Positions 25,245 to 34,467 of a stretch of DNA of 64,000 nucleotides are shown here, piece after piece. The notes under the pieces are model-generated. The model ran no database searches. It was not told the origin of the DNA and worked only from the letters and a program-made list of their open reading frames with translations. Made by a program: the position numbers and the translations under genes. The DNA is from Paenibacillus sp. YYML68 (lineage in GTDB: Bacteria > Bacillota > Bacilli > Paenibacillales > NBRC-103111). The first letter of the stretch is position 1; every line of letters starts with the position of its first letter. Location: NCBI RefSeq assembly GCF_027923405.1, contig NZ_BQYI01000001.1, forward strand, positions 1,466,501 to 1,530,500. The letters are read 5' to 3'.

Positions 25245-26798
25245 ATGCGTACTAAGCCACATATTTTCTTCATCATGACGGATGAGCTGCGCGCGGACAC
25301 GCTGGGCTACCGGGGACACCCGATCGTGAAGACTCCGCATCTGGATGCGCTCGCGGCCGATAGTGCCGTATTCACGAATGCGTACACGAATAGTCCGATG
25401 TGCGCCCCGGCCCGAGTCAGTCTGGCGACGGGGCGGCACGGCCTGAGTCATGGTGTGCTGGATAATGCGTTCGCCCCGGTCGACGATGAGCAGTCTCTAT
25501 ATGAGACGATGCGCTGTGGCGGCTACCGGACGATCAACTATGGCAAGATTCACTTCAATACGCCGGGTAATTTCGGCTTCGAGGAGCACTACCCGCACGG
25601 CCTATATTCGAGCGGTGGTGTCAGCGTATTCGGCGTGACGGACCGCGAGCTGCAGAAGCGGAGCGTGTATAAGAAGAACGAGGGCGAGATCTCGCTCGTT
25701 ATTCACGGCGTCAATCCGCAGCGACCGGAGGAGACTGCTGATTCCCTTGTAACACAAGCTTACGTGGATCGGCTAGAGGAGCTGAAGGATAGCGAGCGGC
25801 CGCTGCTTCATCGACTGTCGCTGATTGATCCGCATACGCCGTATTTTCCAGCTGAGCCGTATGCGTCCATGTATGCTCCCGAGTCGATCCCGCTGCCGTC
25901 CACCTGGGATGAGGATCTGAGCACGAAGCCGCTGCTGCACCGTTACTATTACCGCGCCCGCGGCTTCGATCGTCTGACCGAGGACGATTACCGCCGAAGC
26001 TTGGCCAGCTACTATGGGCTGATTACCCATGTGGACGATCGCGTCGGACAGGTGGTGGCAAGGCTCAAGGAGCTCGATCTATACGACGACTCGATCCTCG
26101 TCTTCACGTCGGATCACGGGTCGATGATGGGCGAGCATGGCTTTATTGAGAAATGGGGAATCATGTACGAGGAGGTCTCCCGTATTCCGCTCCTGATCAA
26201 ATTCCCGAAGTCGATGCACAAGGGAACGTATGAGGCGTTCGCGGAAATCGTCGACATCATGCCGACGCTGCTCGATGCAGCGGGGCTCGAGGTGCCTGAA
26301 CGCGTGCAAGGGCGCTCCTTGCTGCCGATGCTGCGCGGAGAGCCGGGAGCGGCCAAGACGGAAGTATTCGGCCATATCTTCACAGGAGGCCTGCAGACGG
26401 AGCCGGCGCTCATGATGCGTAAGGAGCAATGGAAGCTGACCGTATATCCGGGGCAAGAGCGGATTCATGACCGGCTGCAGCTGGACCATTATTTGAAATA
26501 TACACCGATGTTCCTCGAAGCTGTCGTGGAGGGGGAGCTGTATAACCTCGACGACGATCCGATAGAAGCGCGCAATCTGTTCGACGATCCGCAGCATCAG
26601 GAGATGAAGGAAGCCTTAATGTATCGGTTAGCCGAGTGGCGCTCTGGTCTAGGGGAGCTTGCCGATTATGAGGCGCTCGATGACGTTCGTCCTGTCGTGA
26701 ACAGCTATCATCTGATGCAAGGGGACAACATGGCCAAGATGCAGCGACTGCTGCGAGCCGAGGGGACGGTGACCCAGCTGAGCCGCCAACGATCTTAA
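25245..26798 (+). CDS. Type I sulfatase (arylsulfatase family)
   Basis: 517 residues of the alkaline phosphatase-like sulfatase family. The active-site signature MCAPARVSLATGR carries C53, which is converted to formylglycine in this family, and the metal-binding motif FIMTDELRADTLG is at the N-terminus; SDHGSMMGEHG carries further ligands. No signal peptide, so a cytoplasmic enzyme acting on an imported sulfate ester is likely. The maturing enzyme (FGE or anSME) is not in the window. It lies 23 bases after the oxidoreductase gene, with AGAAGGAGCG as ribosome binding site, and no clear terminator follows. Phosphonate monoester hydrolases share the motif and cannot be excluded. Confidence 0.92.
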   Translation: MRTKPHIFFIMTDELRADTLGYRGHPIVKTPHLDALAADSAVFTNAYTNSPMCAPARVSLATGRHGLSHGVLDNAFAPVDDEQSLYETMRCGGYRTINYGKIHFNTPGNFGFEEHYPHGLYSSGGVSVFGVTDRELQKRSVYKKNEGEISLVIHGVNPQRPEETADSLVTQAYVDRLEELKDSERPLLHRLSLIDPHTPYFPAEPYASMYAPESIPLPSTWDEDLSTKPLLHRYYYRARGFDRLTEDDYRRSLASYYGLITHVDDRVGQVVARLKELDLYDDSILVFTSDHGSMMGEHGFIEKWGIMYEEVSRIPLLIKFPKSMHKGTYEAFAEIVDIMPTLLDAAGLEVPERVQGRSLLPMLRGEPGAAKTEVFGHIFTGGLQTEPALMMRKEQWKLTVYPGQERIHDRLQLDHYLKYTPMFLEAVVEGELYNLDDDPIEARNLFDDPQHQEMKEALMYRLAEWRSGLGELADYEALDDVRPVVNSYHLMQGDNMAKMQRLLRAEGTVTQLSRQRS

Positions 26799-26956
26799 GG
26801 AATACGGCGATCACCACGCTCTATCTGCTCTAGCACGCCAGTCAGATTGTTAACGGATCTGCCTCCGCCTCGAAAAACGGTCACGAATCTGATAAACTAT
26901 ACACAGTGAAGAAATACCATTCACATCTATAACGAGGCGGTTGGAGGAATCAGCGC

Positions 26957-27163
26957 ATGGATAAAGAGCAAAAGGAAACGATTATATTGAAGGAAGACTT
27001 CGAATTCGAGTATGCGAAGACGAAGGGAGCGATGGTTGAGCCTAGACAGAATGACTTGCGCATCTATCCGGCTGGACCGATTACAGGCTATTCGTCCCAC
27101 CATGTGTCCATTAACGGTAAGAAGCTGCACCGTTCCGCGAATACATTCATCGTCGTCGAATAG
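26957..27163 (+). CDS. Small conserved-looking protein of unknown function (68 aa)
   Basis: Hydrophilic 68-residue protein starting MDKEQKETIILKEDFEFEYA and ending in NTFIVVE. ATG 26957 follows TTGGAGGAATCAGCGC, a good ribosome binding site. No recognised domain or membrane segment. Codon use fits the surrounding genes. It lies 40 bases before the DUF6509-like gene and may be cotranscribed with it. Function unknown. Confidence 0.7.
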   Translation: MDKEQKETIILKEDFEFEYAKTKGAMVEPRQNDLRIYPAGPITGYSSHHVSINGKKLHRSANTFIVVE

Positions 27164-27203
27164 AAGACTGCAGTAACGTGAGTAGCGGAAGGGATGGCTG
27201 GAC

Positions 27204-27497
27204 TTGAACATTACGTCGTACAGCGTAGAGCTGATTAAGGATCCATTCGGCATCATCGCCGGCAGACGCTTCGAGTTCCTTCTCGATCTGGACGTGCCTG
27301 AGGACGATGAGCTGTATTCGGAGAATGGACTTTACGTCAGAGTGATCTATGGAGTAGAGGAAGACAAGCAGGAGCTTGTGAAGTATGATCTGCATGAGCG
27401 GTCGACCGGTCAATATTTAGATTTTGACCTGGAAGACAGCGAGGTCGAGCAGCTGGCATCGTTCTGCAGAGAGCACTGGTCCGAAGGGCTCGAGTAA
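27204..27497 (+). CDS. DUF6509-like small protein (97 aa)
   Basis: Starts NITSYSVELIKDPFGIIAG and contains DLDVPEDDELYSENG, a pattern I recall from a small Bacillales family labelled DUF6509; no function is known. Start is TTG 27204, supported by GGAAGGGATGG about 9 bases upstream; no in-frame ATG fits. Mostly acidic, cytoplasmic, no membrane segment. A strong terminator follows, closing a two-gene unit with the preceding small gene. Confidence 0.75.
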   Translation: MNITSYSVELIKDPFGIIAGRRFEFLLDLDVPEDDELYSENGLYVRVIYGVEEDKQELVKYDLHERSTGQYLDFDLEDSEVEQLASFCREHWSEGLE

Positions 27498-27515
27498 GAG
27501 GCTGAAGGGCATTCG

Positions 27516-27575
27516 AGGATTACTGTACGTGCTGCGCGCTTAGGCGTTTAGCACGGACGGTAGTCCTTTTTTTTA
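27516..27575 (+). terminator. Terminator after the DUF6509-like gene
   Basis: GGATTACTGTACGTGCT pairs imperfectly with AGCACGGACGGTAGTCC and is followed by eight T residues. Confidence 0.85.
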
Positions 27576-27659
27576 TTGCGGCTTTTTGTGACTTAATCCG
27601 ACAAAATGTGATATGATCATAGTCGTTACGGCTTAACTTTCATGGCGGGATGTGAACGT

Positions 27660-29981
27660 ATGTCTTCCATTATCAAGCCCTGGCGTCTTTATTCGGTGAT
27701 GATTGTTTATACGATGCTGTATGGCAGCTGGCTCCTGCTCTGGAGAGGAGATACGGACCTTCTAACGCTCGGGGGTAACCTATTTTCTACGCTAGGCTCA
27801 ATCGCAGCCTCGCTACTCCTTCTACGAGCCTGGAGGCTTGCACCGCGTGACAATGGAGAGCAGCGGCTCTGGTTGTTTCTTTTTGTCGGCTCTTTATTTT
27901 ATGTCATAGCGGAAGTTGTATGGTTGCTGTATGAGAATGTGCTTCATTGGACATTGCCGTATCCCGGACCGCCAGATTTATTCTATATTTTACATGTTGT
28001 CTGCTTCCTGATCGGCTTCGGCTGGAGGCTGCTGGCGAACGCAAGACGATCCCAACGAATTCAGCATCTGCTCGATATTGCGATTATTATGGTGGCGGCG
28101 ATCTCGTTCAGTCTGCATTTCCTGATCGAGCCGAATCTCGATGGCGATTGGCTCCGCGATCCGTATCATTGGGTATATATCGGCTATCCGATAGGAGATC
28201 TTGGCTTGCTGCTCAGCGCGCTAACGCTATATTTCGGCGCACCGCAGCTGCGGGCTCACGGGAGCTGGCTGCCGATGCTCATCGGCTTGCTCGTGCTTGT
28301 GACATCTGACTCCGTGTACATGTACATGCAGACAGCGAACGTGTACCAATCCGGTAGCCTTGTTGACCCGTTCTTTATGATGGGACTTCTGTCCATAGCC
28401 GTATCAGGGTCGATGCCACGCGCTCAAGGAGTCGGCATGCATCAGGTGAGTGCGCTCAGCGCGGCTGAGGAGTGGCAGGCGGTGAGCAGCCGCGGCTTCA
28501 CGCGTATTATTGCGCCGCATCTGAGCATCATTATGCTCATAGCGGCTGTCGTGCTTCAAGGGCTGGAGATTAATTGGCTAACGATTGGCGCAGTCTTGTC
28601 CATTGTGCTCGTCAGTACGAGACAGATGCTCACGATGATGGATAATAACAGACTCATGCTCAGTCTGCTTCTTCGTTCGCAGCAGCTGACGTTAAGTACA
28701 GAGCGGTATCATTCGATATTCAACAATTATCCCGAGCCCGTCTTCTCGCTCGATCTGGATGGACGTATTCAGGCGGTCAATCCGGCGTGCTCCTCGCTCA
28801 CCGAATATACGATGAAGGAGCTGTCAGGACGCACGTTTCGAGCGCTGATCGACCCTAAGGATCATAAGCAGGCGATGCAGCTGTTGCACAAGGCTGGACA
28901 TAGCGGCCCCCAGCATGGTCAGCTATCGATGCGAAGCCGTTCGGGACGGACATACCCGCTTAGCCTGACATTGATCCCGATTATCATTGACGAGCGAACA
29001 GTTGGTCTATATGCAGTGGGTAAGGACATTACGGAGGCGCTGCGCAGCGAGGAGAAGATCAGCGACTTAGCGAATCACCTCCCGTTGACCGGACTTGTTA
29101 ATCGCAGCTACTTAGACAATGGGCTCAAGCAGTCGATCCGCGAGGGTGAGAGTCAATCGGCACGGCGCCTGCTGCTGGAGAAGGAACTGCGAACGGCGCT
29201 GCGCAATCAGGAGCTGCATATCCATTATCAGCTGCAGGTGCTGTTGAGCCGCGATCGACAGACTCGTGAGCTCATCGGCGCGGAGGCGCTGCTGAGGTGG
29301 GAGCATCCCGTATACGGCGCTGTAGGTCCATCGGAAATAATCCCGATCGCGGAGCAGACGGGACTGATTGTACCGATCAGCGAATGGCTGATCAGACAAG
29401 TATGCGAGCAAGCAAGGATATTACAGCTTCGCGGCTGTCCGCTTAAGCTAGGGGTCAACCTGTCGCCGCAGCACTTTTACCGAACGAACGTGGCAGACGT
29501 AATCCGGGGCATCGTGGAGGAGACGGGTATTGAGCCTTCGCTGCTTGAGCTTGAGATTACGGAGGATATTGTGCTGCGCGATATGGATAAGGTCATCTAC
29601 GAGCTGACGGAGCTGAAGGAGATCGGCGTTCACGTTTCACTGGACGACTTTGGCACCGGCTACTCCTCATTATCGTACTTGACGAACTTACCGATCAGCA
29701 CGCTGAAGATCGACCGCCATTTTGTTCGAGGGCTCGGCAAGGGGGCTGCGAATGACGGTGTCATCTCGATGATCGTTACGATGGCTGCCAGCATGGGTTT
29801 GCAGGTGATCGCGGAAGGTGTGGAGACTGAGCAGCAGTCGGCAATTCTGCTAGAGATGCAATGCACCCGCATGCAAGGGTACTTGTTCGGTGAGCCGGTT
29901 CCGGCTTCTACGCTGCAGGCGATGCTGGAGCGAGATTGTCAGTGTGACGAGATGGGGAAGGGCCTTCTTCTGGCTGAATAG
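27660..29981 (+). CDS. Membrane PAS-EAL c-di-GMP phosphodiesterase with a collapsed GGDEF domain
   Basis: About 773 residues. Residues 5-330 contain some 8-9 hydrophobic segments (MASE-like sensor), residues about 345-465 are a PAS domain (RYHSIFNNYPEPVFSLDLDG), and the last 260 are an EAL domain with GAEALLRWEHP, ITEDIV, SLDDFGTGYSSLSYL, LKIDRHFV and IAEGVET, so the catalytic set appears intact. Between PAS and EAL, the start of a GGDEF domain (LPLTGLVNRSYLDNGL) runs directly into the linker normally found after GGDEF (LLLEKELRTALRNQEL): roughly 130 residues, including the GGDEF loop, are absent. ATG 27660 follows GGCGGGA; ATG 27642 is an alternative. Expected to hydrolyse c-di-GMP at the membrane. 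Confidence 0.88.
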   Translation: MSSIIKPWRLYSVMIVYTMLYGSWLLLWRGDTDLLTLGGNLFSTLGSIAASLLLLRAWRLAPRDNGEQRLWLFLFVGSLFYVIAEVVWLLYENVLHWTLPYPGPPDLFYILHVVCFLIGFGWRLLANARRSQRIQHLLDIAIIMVAAISFSLHFLIEPNLDGDWLRDPYHWVYIGYPIGDLGLLLSALTLYFGAPQLRAHGSWLPMLIGLLVLVTSDSVYMYMQTANVYQSGSLVDPFFMMGLLSIAVSGSMPRAQGVGMHQVSALSAAEEWQAVSSRGFTRIIAPHLSIIMLIAAVVLQGLEINWLTIGAVLSIVLVSTRQMLTMMDNNRLMLSLLLRSQQLTLSTERYHSIFNNYPEPVFSLDLDGRIQAVNPACSSLTEYTMKELSGRTFRALIDPKDHKQAMQLLHKAGHSGPQHGQLSMRSRSGRTYPLSLTLIPIIIDERTVGLYAVGKDITEALRSEEKISDLANHLPLTGLVNRSYLDNGLKQSIREGESQSARRLLLEKELRTALRNQELHIHYQLQVLLSRDRQTRELIGAEALLRWEHPVYGAVGPSEIIPIAEQTGLIVPISEWLIRQVCEQARILQLRGCPLKLGVNLSPQHFYRTNVADVIRGIVEETGIEPSLLELEITEDIVLRDMDKVIYELTELKEIGVHVSLDDFGTGYSSLSYLTNLPISTLKIDRHFVRGLGKGAANDGVISMIVTMAASMGLQVIAEGVETEQQSAILLEMQCTRMQGYLFGEPVPASTLQAMLERDCQCDEMGKGLLLAE

Positions 29982-30009
29982 AAATGGGCCTCGACTCTGC
30001 ACTACGACG

Positions 30010-30046
30010 AATACACCAAGAGACCTTGTCTTCTTGGTGTATTTTG
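30010..30046. terminator. Bidirectional terminator between EAL and lipoprotein genes
   Basis: AATACACCAAGA pairs perfectly with TCTTGGTGTATT around a 10-base loop, followed by TTTTG. Serves both converging genes. Confidence 0.85.
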
Positions 30047-30059
30047 ATGATGAGCCGCA

Positions 30060-30389
30060 TTATTTGCTTCCGCCCTCGCCGCCGCCTTCCTTCGAACCGC
30101 CGCTCTTCTCGCCTTCGCCACCTTCACCTTGCCTGCCTTCGCCACCTTCACCTTGCCTGCCTTCGCTATCTGCGGACCCTTCACCCTCGCCGCCTTCACC
30201 CTCGCTGTCATCACCAGAGCCGAGCTGCTTGCCTTGCCCTTGTCCGCCTTCCTTGCCGCCGACCGATTGTTTATCTGAAGTCGATTGCTGCTTCTGGGTG
30301 GCTTGGTCCTGCTTCTCATTGCCTCCGCATGCGGCGGAGCTGATAAGTAGTGCTGTCATCAACATTGCAGCTAGCCATCTTCTGATCAT
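30060..30389 (-). CDS. Low-complexity Gly/Glu-rich lipoprotein
   Basis: 109 residues beginning MIRRWLAAMLMTALLISSAAC: a signal peptide with lipobox SSAAC, so the mature protein would start at a lipidated Cys. The rest is hydrophilic and repetitive (GEGGEGRQ twice in tandem, ending in GGSKEGGGEGGSK), with no fold predicted by eye. ATG 30389 follows ACAGGAG with 9 bases; a longer reading frame to 30440 has no support. The repeats are a 24-base direct duplication at DNA level. Function unknown; such proteins are often lineage-specific and surface-exposed. Confidence 0.75.
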   Translation of the reverse strand: MIRRWLAAMLMTALLISSAACGGNEKQDQATQKQQSTSDKQSVGGKEGGQGQGKQLGSGDDSEGEGGEGEGSADSEGRQGEGGEGRQGEGGEGEKSGGSKEGGGEGGSK

Positions 30390-30595
30390 CGTATGTGCTC
30401 CTGTTCTCCTTGTAGTAGCCTTCCTCCATAATGTATCCATTCCGAGTGCTCATATCCCGCTTAGCTTCATGAAAAATAATAAAGATATGACCGAGCCCAT
30501 TGGCTTCATGTACCGGTCAAGCTATAATGAGCGCTAAGGCAGCTCACAGGGAAGCAGCTTCCTGATACGGGCTTGCATAATGGGGGGGATCCACA

Positions 30596-31111
30596 ATGGA
30601 CGATCAGCGATATGTGAATGAAACCCGATGCTACAAAACGAACCGGGTGTTCCCGACCGATGTGAACAACCATAATACGTTATTCGGCGGCAAGCTCATG
30701 GCTTATATCGACGACATTGCCTCGATCGCGGCCTACAAGCATTGCCGTCGAAGCGTCGTGACGGCCTCGACTGATTCTGTCGATTTCTTGACGCCGATCC
30801 GTCCCGCGGATTCGGTCTGCTTCGAATCGTTCGTGACGTGGACGGGCCGCAGCTCGATGGAGGTGTTCGTGAAGGTCATTAGGGAGGATCTGCGAACCGG
30901 AGAGCGGGAGATCGCCGCTACGTCGTTCCTCACCTTCGTCGCACTGGATGACAACAACAGGCCGGTGTCGGTGCCGAGGGTGGTGCCGCAGACGGAGGAG
31001 GAGATCAGACTGCACGAGACGGCCGTTCAGCGCGCCCAGATGCGCAAGCAGCGGCGGGAGGCGAGTATGAAGTTCGCCGATGTGCTGACGACGGCGTACG
31101 GCTGGGAGTAG
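30596..31111 (+). CDS. Acyl-CoA thioesterase, hotdog fold (YkhA/YciA-like)
   Basis: 171 residues of the BACH/YciA acyl-CoA thioester hydrolase family. NNHNTLFGGKLMAYIDDIA is the conserved active-site stretch (Asn-His and the GG before the helix), followed by VDFLTPIRPADSV. Acts in the cytoplasm on acyl-CoAs. ATG 30596 follows GGGGGGGATCC. Charged C-terminal helix (RKQRREASMKF) is typical of the YkhA branch. Monocistronic; no neighbour link is evident. Confidence 0.9.
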   Translation: MDDQRYVNETRCYKTNRVFPTDVNNHNTLFGGKLMAYIDDIASIAAYKHCRRSVVTASTDSVDFLTPIRPADSVCFESFVTWTGRSSMEVFVKVIREDLRTGEREIAATSFLTFVALDDNNRPVSVPRVVPQTEEEIRLHETAVQRAQMRKQRREASMKFADVLTTAYGWE

Positions 31112-31233
31112 GCATTGAGATGTGATACGGTTCTGAAAAAAACATAGGCTTATCTCGATTCGTTCGGTATAATTTGCAACGTAGGCTTCGGTCGCGAAGA
31201 AGTACATACTAAGGTCTGGAGGTAGGTATTCGC

Positions 31234-31551
31234 ATGAGCAACATTAACGTGTGGGAAAATGCGGAGCCCGGCGTCAAGCGCAAAATTTTCGAGCCGGGTC
31301 AAAGTATGATGATGATGGAGGTTCACTTCGAGGAAGGTGCCGAAGGGTATCAGCACAGCCATCCCCATGAGCAGCTCTCCTATTGCCTTGCAGGCAAGCT
31401 GGAGTTCACGGTTGACGGTGAGCAGAAGGTTATCACGGCTGGTGAGACGATCTATATTCCGAGCGGAGCTAAGCACGGCTGCCGTGCGCTCGAGGCGAGC
31501 AAGCTGCTCGATACGTTCACGCCGGTTCGCGAGGATCTGGTTAAGCGCTAA
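31234..31551 (+). CDS. Small cupin-domain protein (105 aa)
   Basis: Single-domain cupin. Motif 1 is HSHPHEQLSYCLAGKLEF with the metal-ligand pattern H-x-H-x-H-E; motif 2 is IPSGAKHGCRA with the fourth ligand His. It resembles KdgF-like and other small sugar-linked cupins, but the substrate cannot be inferred. A TATAAT at 31170-31175 suggests its own promoter. ATG 31234 follows TCTGGAGGTAGG. Terminator-like hairpin follows. Confidence 0.88.
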   Translation: MSNINVWENAEPGVKRKIFEPGQSMMMMEVHFEEGAEGYQHSHPHEQLSYCLAGKLEFTVDGEQKVITAGETIYIPSGAKHGCRALEASKLLDTFTPVREDLVKR

Positions 31552-31572
31552 TTAAGGCTGACGGCCAAAAGT

Positions 31573-31607
31573 AAAGCCGACCGACTAAGGCTAGTCGTTC
31601 GGCTTTG
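31573..31607. terminator. Bidirectional terminator between cupin and DUF3055-like genes
   Basis: AAAGCCGACCGACT pairs with AGTCGTTCGGCTTT around AAGGCT. T-runs are short, so efficiency is uncertain. Confidence 0.65.
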
Positions 31608-31613
31608 GCTTCC

Positions 31614-31904
31614 TTATATGTCGGAGTAGCTGATCGGCCCGATGAGCGAGGATAAAAACTCGCGCAGCTCTGCGGCCTCCTCTTCGTTAATTTTGTACAC
31701 ATGCTCGAGGTAGCCTTCCTCTTCCAGATCATCCGGGCCAATAACAGCCGAGCGTCCCGTTTGCAGGTCAATAACCATTTTTTTGCCGTAGAAGCGGTTC
31801 GTCGTCGTAATTGCCAGGTCGAATCGACGCATCGACTCCCCGACGATACAGCAGAAGCGCGTCTTCGTCTCTTCGGTTCCGTCGTACAAAAAATCAAATT
31901 CCAT
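31614..31904 (-). CDS. DUF3055/SAV0927-like small protein
   Basis: 96 residues starting MEFDFLYDGTEETKTRF; FYGKKMVIDLQTGRSAVIG and the acidic C-terminal helix INEEEAAELREFL match my memory of the DUF3055 (SAV0927) family of Firmicutes, which has no known function. ATG 31904 is preferred to ATG 31931 because GAGGAAGCGAGG lies between them. Cytoplasmic, no membrane segment. Converges with the cupin gene. Confidence 0.75.
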   Translation of the reverse strand: MEFDFLYDGTEETKTRFCCIVGESMRRFDLAITTTNRFYGKKMVIDLQTGRSAVIGPDDLEEEGYLEHVYKINEEEAAELREFLSSLIGPISYSDI

Positions 31905-32027
31905 GTATGTCAGCCTCGCTTCCTCAACCATAAGTTAATCGCATTATAACAGAAGTCGATCCATAGCGGCAAAAAAACAAGTCTTCTGCGTCTTTCGACA
32001 TTAGCGTAGGTAATCAAGCGACGCGCG

Positions 32028-32056
32028 TTTTCAAAACCGTCGAAACATGATACAAT
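32028..32056 (+). promoter_or_regulatory. Promoter of ilvD
   Basis: TTTTCA at 32028-32033, 17-base spacer, TACAAT at 32051-32056. No T-box or other recognisable leader element follows before the ATG at 32121. Confidence 0.6.
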
Positions 32057-32120
32057 CATTGGAGCGAAATTAGTAGCAGCAATTATGAGTAGGTTCATAT
32101 AGAAACGGAGGCTCTACCCG

Positions 32121-33809
32121 ATGTCCAAAGGTAAAATGAGAAGCGACATGATCAAGAAAGGCTTCGACCGCGCCCCTCACCGCAGTCTTCTTCGCGCAGC
32201 CGGAGTGAAAGAGGAAGATTTCGACAAGCCTTTCATCGCTGTATGTAACTCGTACATCGATATCGTGCCAGGCCATGTGCATCTGCAGGAGTTCGGCAAG
32301 ATCGTCAAGGAAGCGATTCGCGAGGCGGGCGGCGTACCGTTCGAGTTCAACACAATCGGAGTAGATGACGGTATCGCAATGGGTCACATCGGCATGCGCT
32401 ATTCGTTGCCAAGCCGTGAGATTATTGCGGACTCGCTCGAGACGGTCGTCTCGGCACACTGGTTCGACGGTATGGTCTGCATCCCGAACTGTGACAAAAT
32501 TACACCGGGCATGATGATGGGCGCGCTGCGCGTCAACATCCCGACTGTGTTCGTCAGCGGCGGACCGATGAAGGCTGGTAAGACGAGCGACGGACGTTCG
32601 ATCTCGCTGTCCTCTGTATTCGAGGGCGTAGGCGCTTATCAAGCGGGCAAGATCGACGAGAAGAGCTTGCAGGAGCTGGAGCAATTCGGCTGCCCGACAT
32701 GCGGATCGTGCTCCGGTATGTTCACCGCGAACTCGATGAACTGTCTGGCTGAGGCGCTCGGTCTTGCGCTGCCGGGCAACGGTACGATTCTTGCAGTTGC
32801 GCCTGAGCGCAAAGAGTTCGTAAGGAAGTCCGCGAAGCAGCTGATGGAAATTATCAAGCTCGACATTAAGCCGCGCGACATCGTGAACATCGAGACGATC
32901 GACAACGCGTTCGCGCTCGACATGGCGCTGGGCGGCTCCACGAACACGGTGCTTCATACGCTTGCGCTTGCGCATGAGGCAGGCTTCGAGTATCCGATCG
33001 AGCGTATTAACGAGGTGGCGAAGCGGGTGCCTCACTTGGCGAAGATTGCTCCAGCCTCGGATTACCATATCGAAGACGTGCACAATGCAGGCGGCGTGAG
33101 CGCCGTATTGAACGAGCTGCTGAAGAAGCCGGGCGCGATTCACGGTGATCGCATTACGGTAACAGGCAAGACATTGGCGGAGAACGTGGCTGGCTGCGAG
33201 ATTCTCGACAAGGACGTTATTCATACGCTGGATAACCCGCATTCCGAAGAGGGCGGACTTGCTGTATTGTTCGGTAACCTTGCTCCGAACGGCTCGATCA
33301 TCAAGGTCGGTGCGGTGGACAAATCGGTCGGCGGCTACCATAAGGGTCCTGCCATCTGCTTCAACTCGCAGGAGGAGGCGCTCGAGGGCATCGCGAACGG
33401 CAAGGTGAAGGAAGGCCATGTCGTCGTCATCCGCTACGAAGGTCCGAAGGGCGGACCGGGTATGCCGGAGATGCTCGCTCCGACGTCGCAGATCGTCGGT
33501 ATGGGTCTTGGCGCGAAGGTCGGTCTGATTACAGACGGACGCTTCTCAGGCGCATCCCGCGGCATTAGCATTGGACACATCTCGCCGGAAGCGGCTGAGG
33601 GTGGACCGATCGCCTTCGTTCATGACGGCGATGAGATCGAGCTTGACCTGAAGAACCGCACGATTCAGCTCATGGTCAGTGATGAGGAGCTGGAGCGTCG
33701 TCGCGCTGAGGAGTGGAAGGAATTCGAGCCGAAGGTGAAGACAGGCTACCTCGCTCGCTACTCCAAGCTCGTAACATCCGCAAGCACGGGCGGCGTCATG
33801 AAGATCTAA
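32121..33809 (+). CDS. ilvD: Dihydroxy-acid dehydratase
   Basis: IlvD converts 2,3-dihydroxy acids to 2-keto acids in valine, isoleucine and leucine synthesis, using an Fe-S cluster and Mg2+. Cluster-binding cysteines are in [16 protein letters not shown] and [28 protein letters not shown] is the conserved C-terminal active-site motif. 562 residues, normal length. ATG 32121 follows AACGGAGG. It stands alone here, not with ilvBNC or leu genes, and is closed by a strong terminator. No leader control element of known type was seen. Confidence 0.96.
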   Translation: MSKGKMRSDMIKKGFDRAPHRSLLRAAGVKEEDFDKPFIAVCNSYIDIVPGHVHLQEFGKIVKEAIREAGGVPFEFNTIGVDDGIAMGHIGMRYSLPSREIIADSLETVVSAHWFDGMVCIPNCDKITPGMMMGALRVNIPTVFVSGGPMKAGKTSDGRSISLSSVFEGVGAYQAGKIDEKSLQELEQFGCPTCGSCSGMFTANSMNCLAEALGLALPGNGTILAVAPERKEFVRKSAKQLMEIIKLDIKPRDIVNIETIDNAFALDMALGGSTNTVLHTLALAHEAGFEYPIERINEVAKRVPHLAKIAPASDYHIEDVHNAGGVSAVLNELLKKPGAIHGDRITVTGKTLAENVAGCEILDKDVIHTLDNPHSEEGGLAVLFGNLAPNGSIIKVGAVDKSVGGYHKGPAICFNSQEEALEGIANGKVKEGHVVVIRYEGPKGGPGMPEMLAPTSQIVGMGLGAKVGLITDGRFSGASRGISIGHISPEAAEGGPIAFVHDGDEIELDLKNRTIQLMVSDEELERRRAEEWKEFEPKVKTGYLARYSKLVTSASTGGVMKI

Positions 33810-33832
33810 TCGTTGCTCTGTATAAATAAAAG

Positions 33833-33881
33833 GACATTCGTCCCCGCCGCGATGTGGATGGGGAGGCGAATGTCTTTTTTT
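33833..33881 (+). terminator. Terminator after ilvD
   Basis: GACATTCG pairs with CGAATGTC, with inner CCCC/GGGG, followed by eight T residues. Confidence 0.9.
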
Positions 33882-33928
33882 GGCTCATCATACCGGTATA
33901 TCGATCGAGCTAGATCGGTAGCTCAGGA

Positions 33929-34300
33929 CTACTCCTCGTACTCATCACCCGATGAGCTGTGAGTCGGATGCTCGCCCGGGTAGTTACGCGGTAGGCCGGC
34001 GTGCAGCTCGCGATTCTCGTAGCTGAATCGGTTGTTCGACCGCTGGTCGTCGCGCCACGGTGTGCTCTTGCCCAGCGATTCGAGCGGCAGACTGGTGCCG
34101 TACGGCCCCTCAGGGAATTCCTCAGCCGTCAAGTCATTACGCTGTGACTCCACCGTTGCGAAGTCCGTATATTTCTGGTGCGGCGATTGCTGGATGAAGC
34201 CGTCCTGGTTCTGGTCCTTCGGGATGTCAAGCTGCTCGGCAGACGGCTCAGTGGATGTAGTATTCGACTCTGGTGTTCGATCAGCTTCGGTTGAACTCAT
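33929..34300 (-). CDS. Hydrophilic protein of unknown function (123 aa)
   Basis: Very hydrophilic, probably disordered: begins MSSTEADRTPESNTTSTEPS, contains PEGPYGTSLP and ends HSSSGDEYEE. No signal peptide or membrane segment and only a few hydrophobic residues. ATG 34300 follows AAAGGAGCG at 9 bases, so it is likely translated. I recall similar short acidic, Ser/Pro-rich proteins in Paenibacillus but no function. The 34301-34581 gap upstream holds only a hairpin. Confidence 0.7.
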   Translation of the reverse strand: MSSTEADRTPESNTTSTEPSAEQLDIPKDQNQDGFIQQSPHQKYTDFATVESQRNDLTAEEFPEGPYGTSLPLESLGKSTPWRDDQRSNNRFSYENRELHAGLPRNYPGEHPTHSSSGDEYEE

Positions 34301-34467
34301 CGTATAGCGCTCCTTTCGTCGACCCGTGTGATGCGATATTGGGTGGTGGTTGTAGCTATGCTGTATGTAGTGTTGCCGCTTGACTAACGGGATTATCCAA
34401 TACTTTACTTGCCATTTTCGTTCGGTATATGGTAATATGTCATTAATTTCAAACGGTCGTTCAGAGG

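Noticed and set aside
29890-30537. Pro/Ser-rich plus-strand frame of 215 codons over the lipoprotein gene
   Set aside because: It is the antisense of the low-complexity lipoprotein repeats and overlaps the EAL gene end and a terminator.
31932-32120. T-box leader before ilvD
   Set aside because: Neither the T-box sequence nor a leader terminator is found; only a simple promoter is seen.
32070-33419. 449-codon antisense frame in ilvD
   Set aside because: Shadow of ilvD; no motifs and no start signal.
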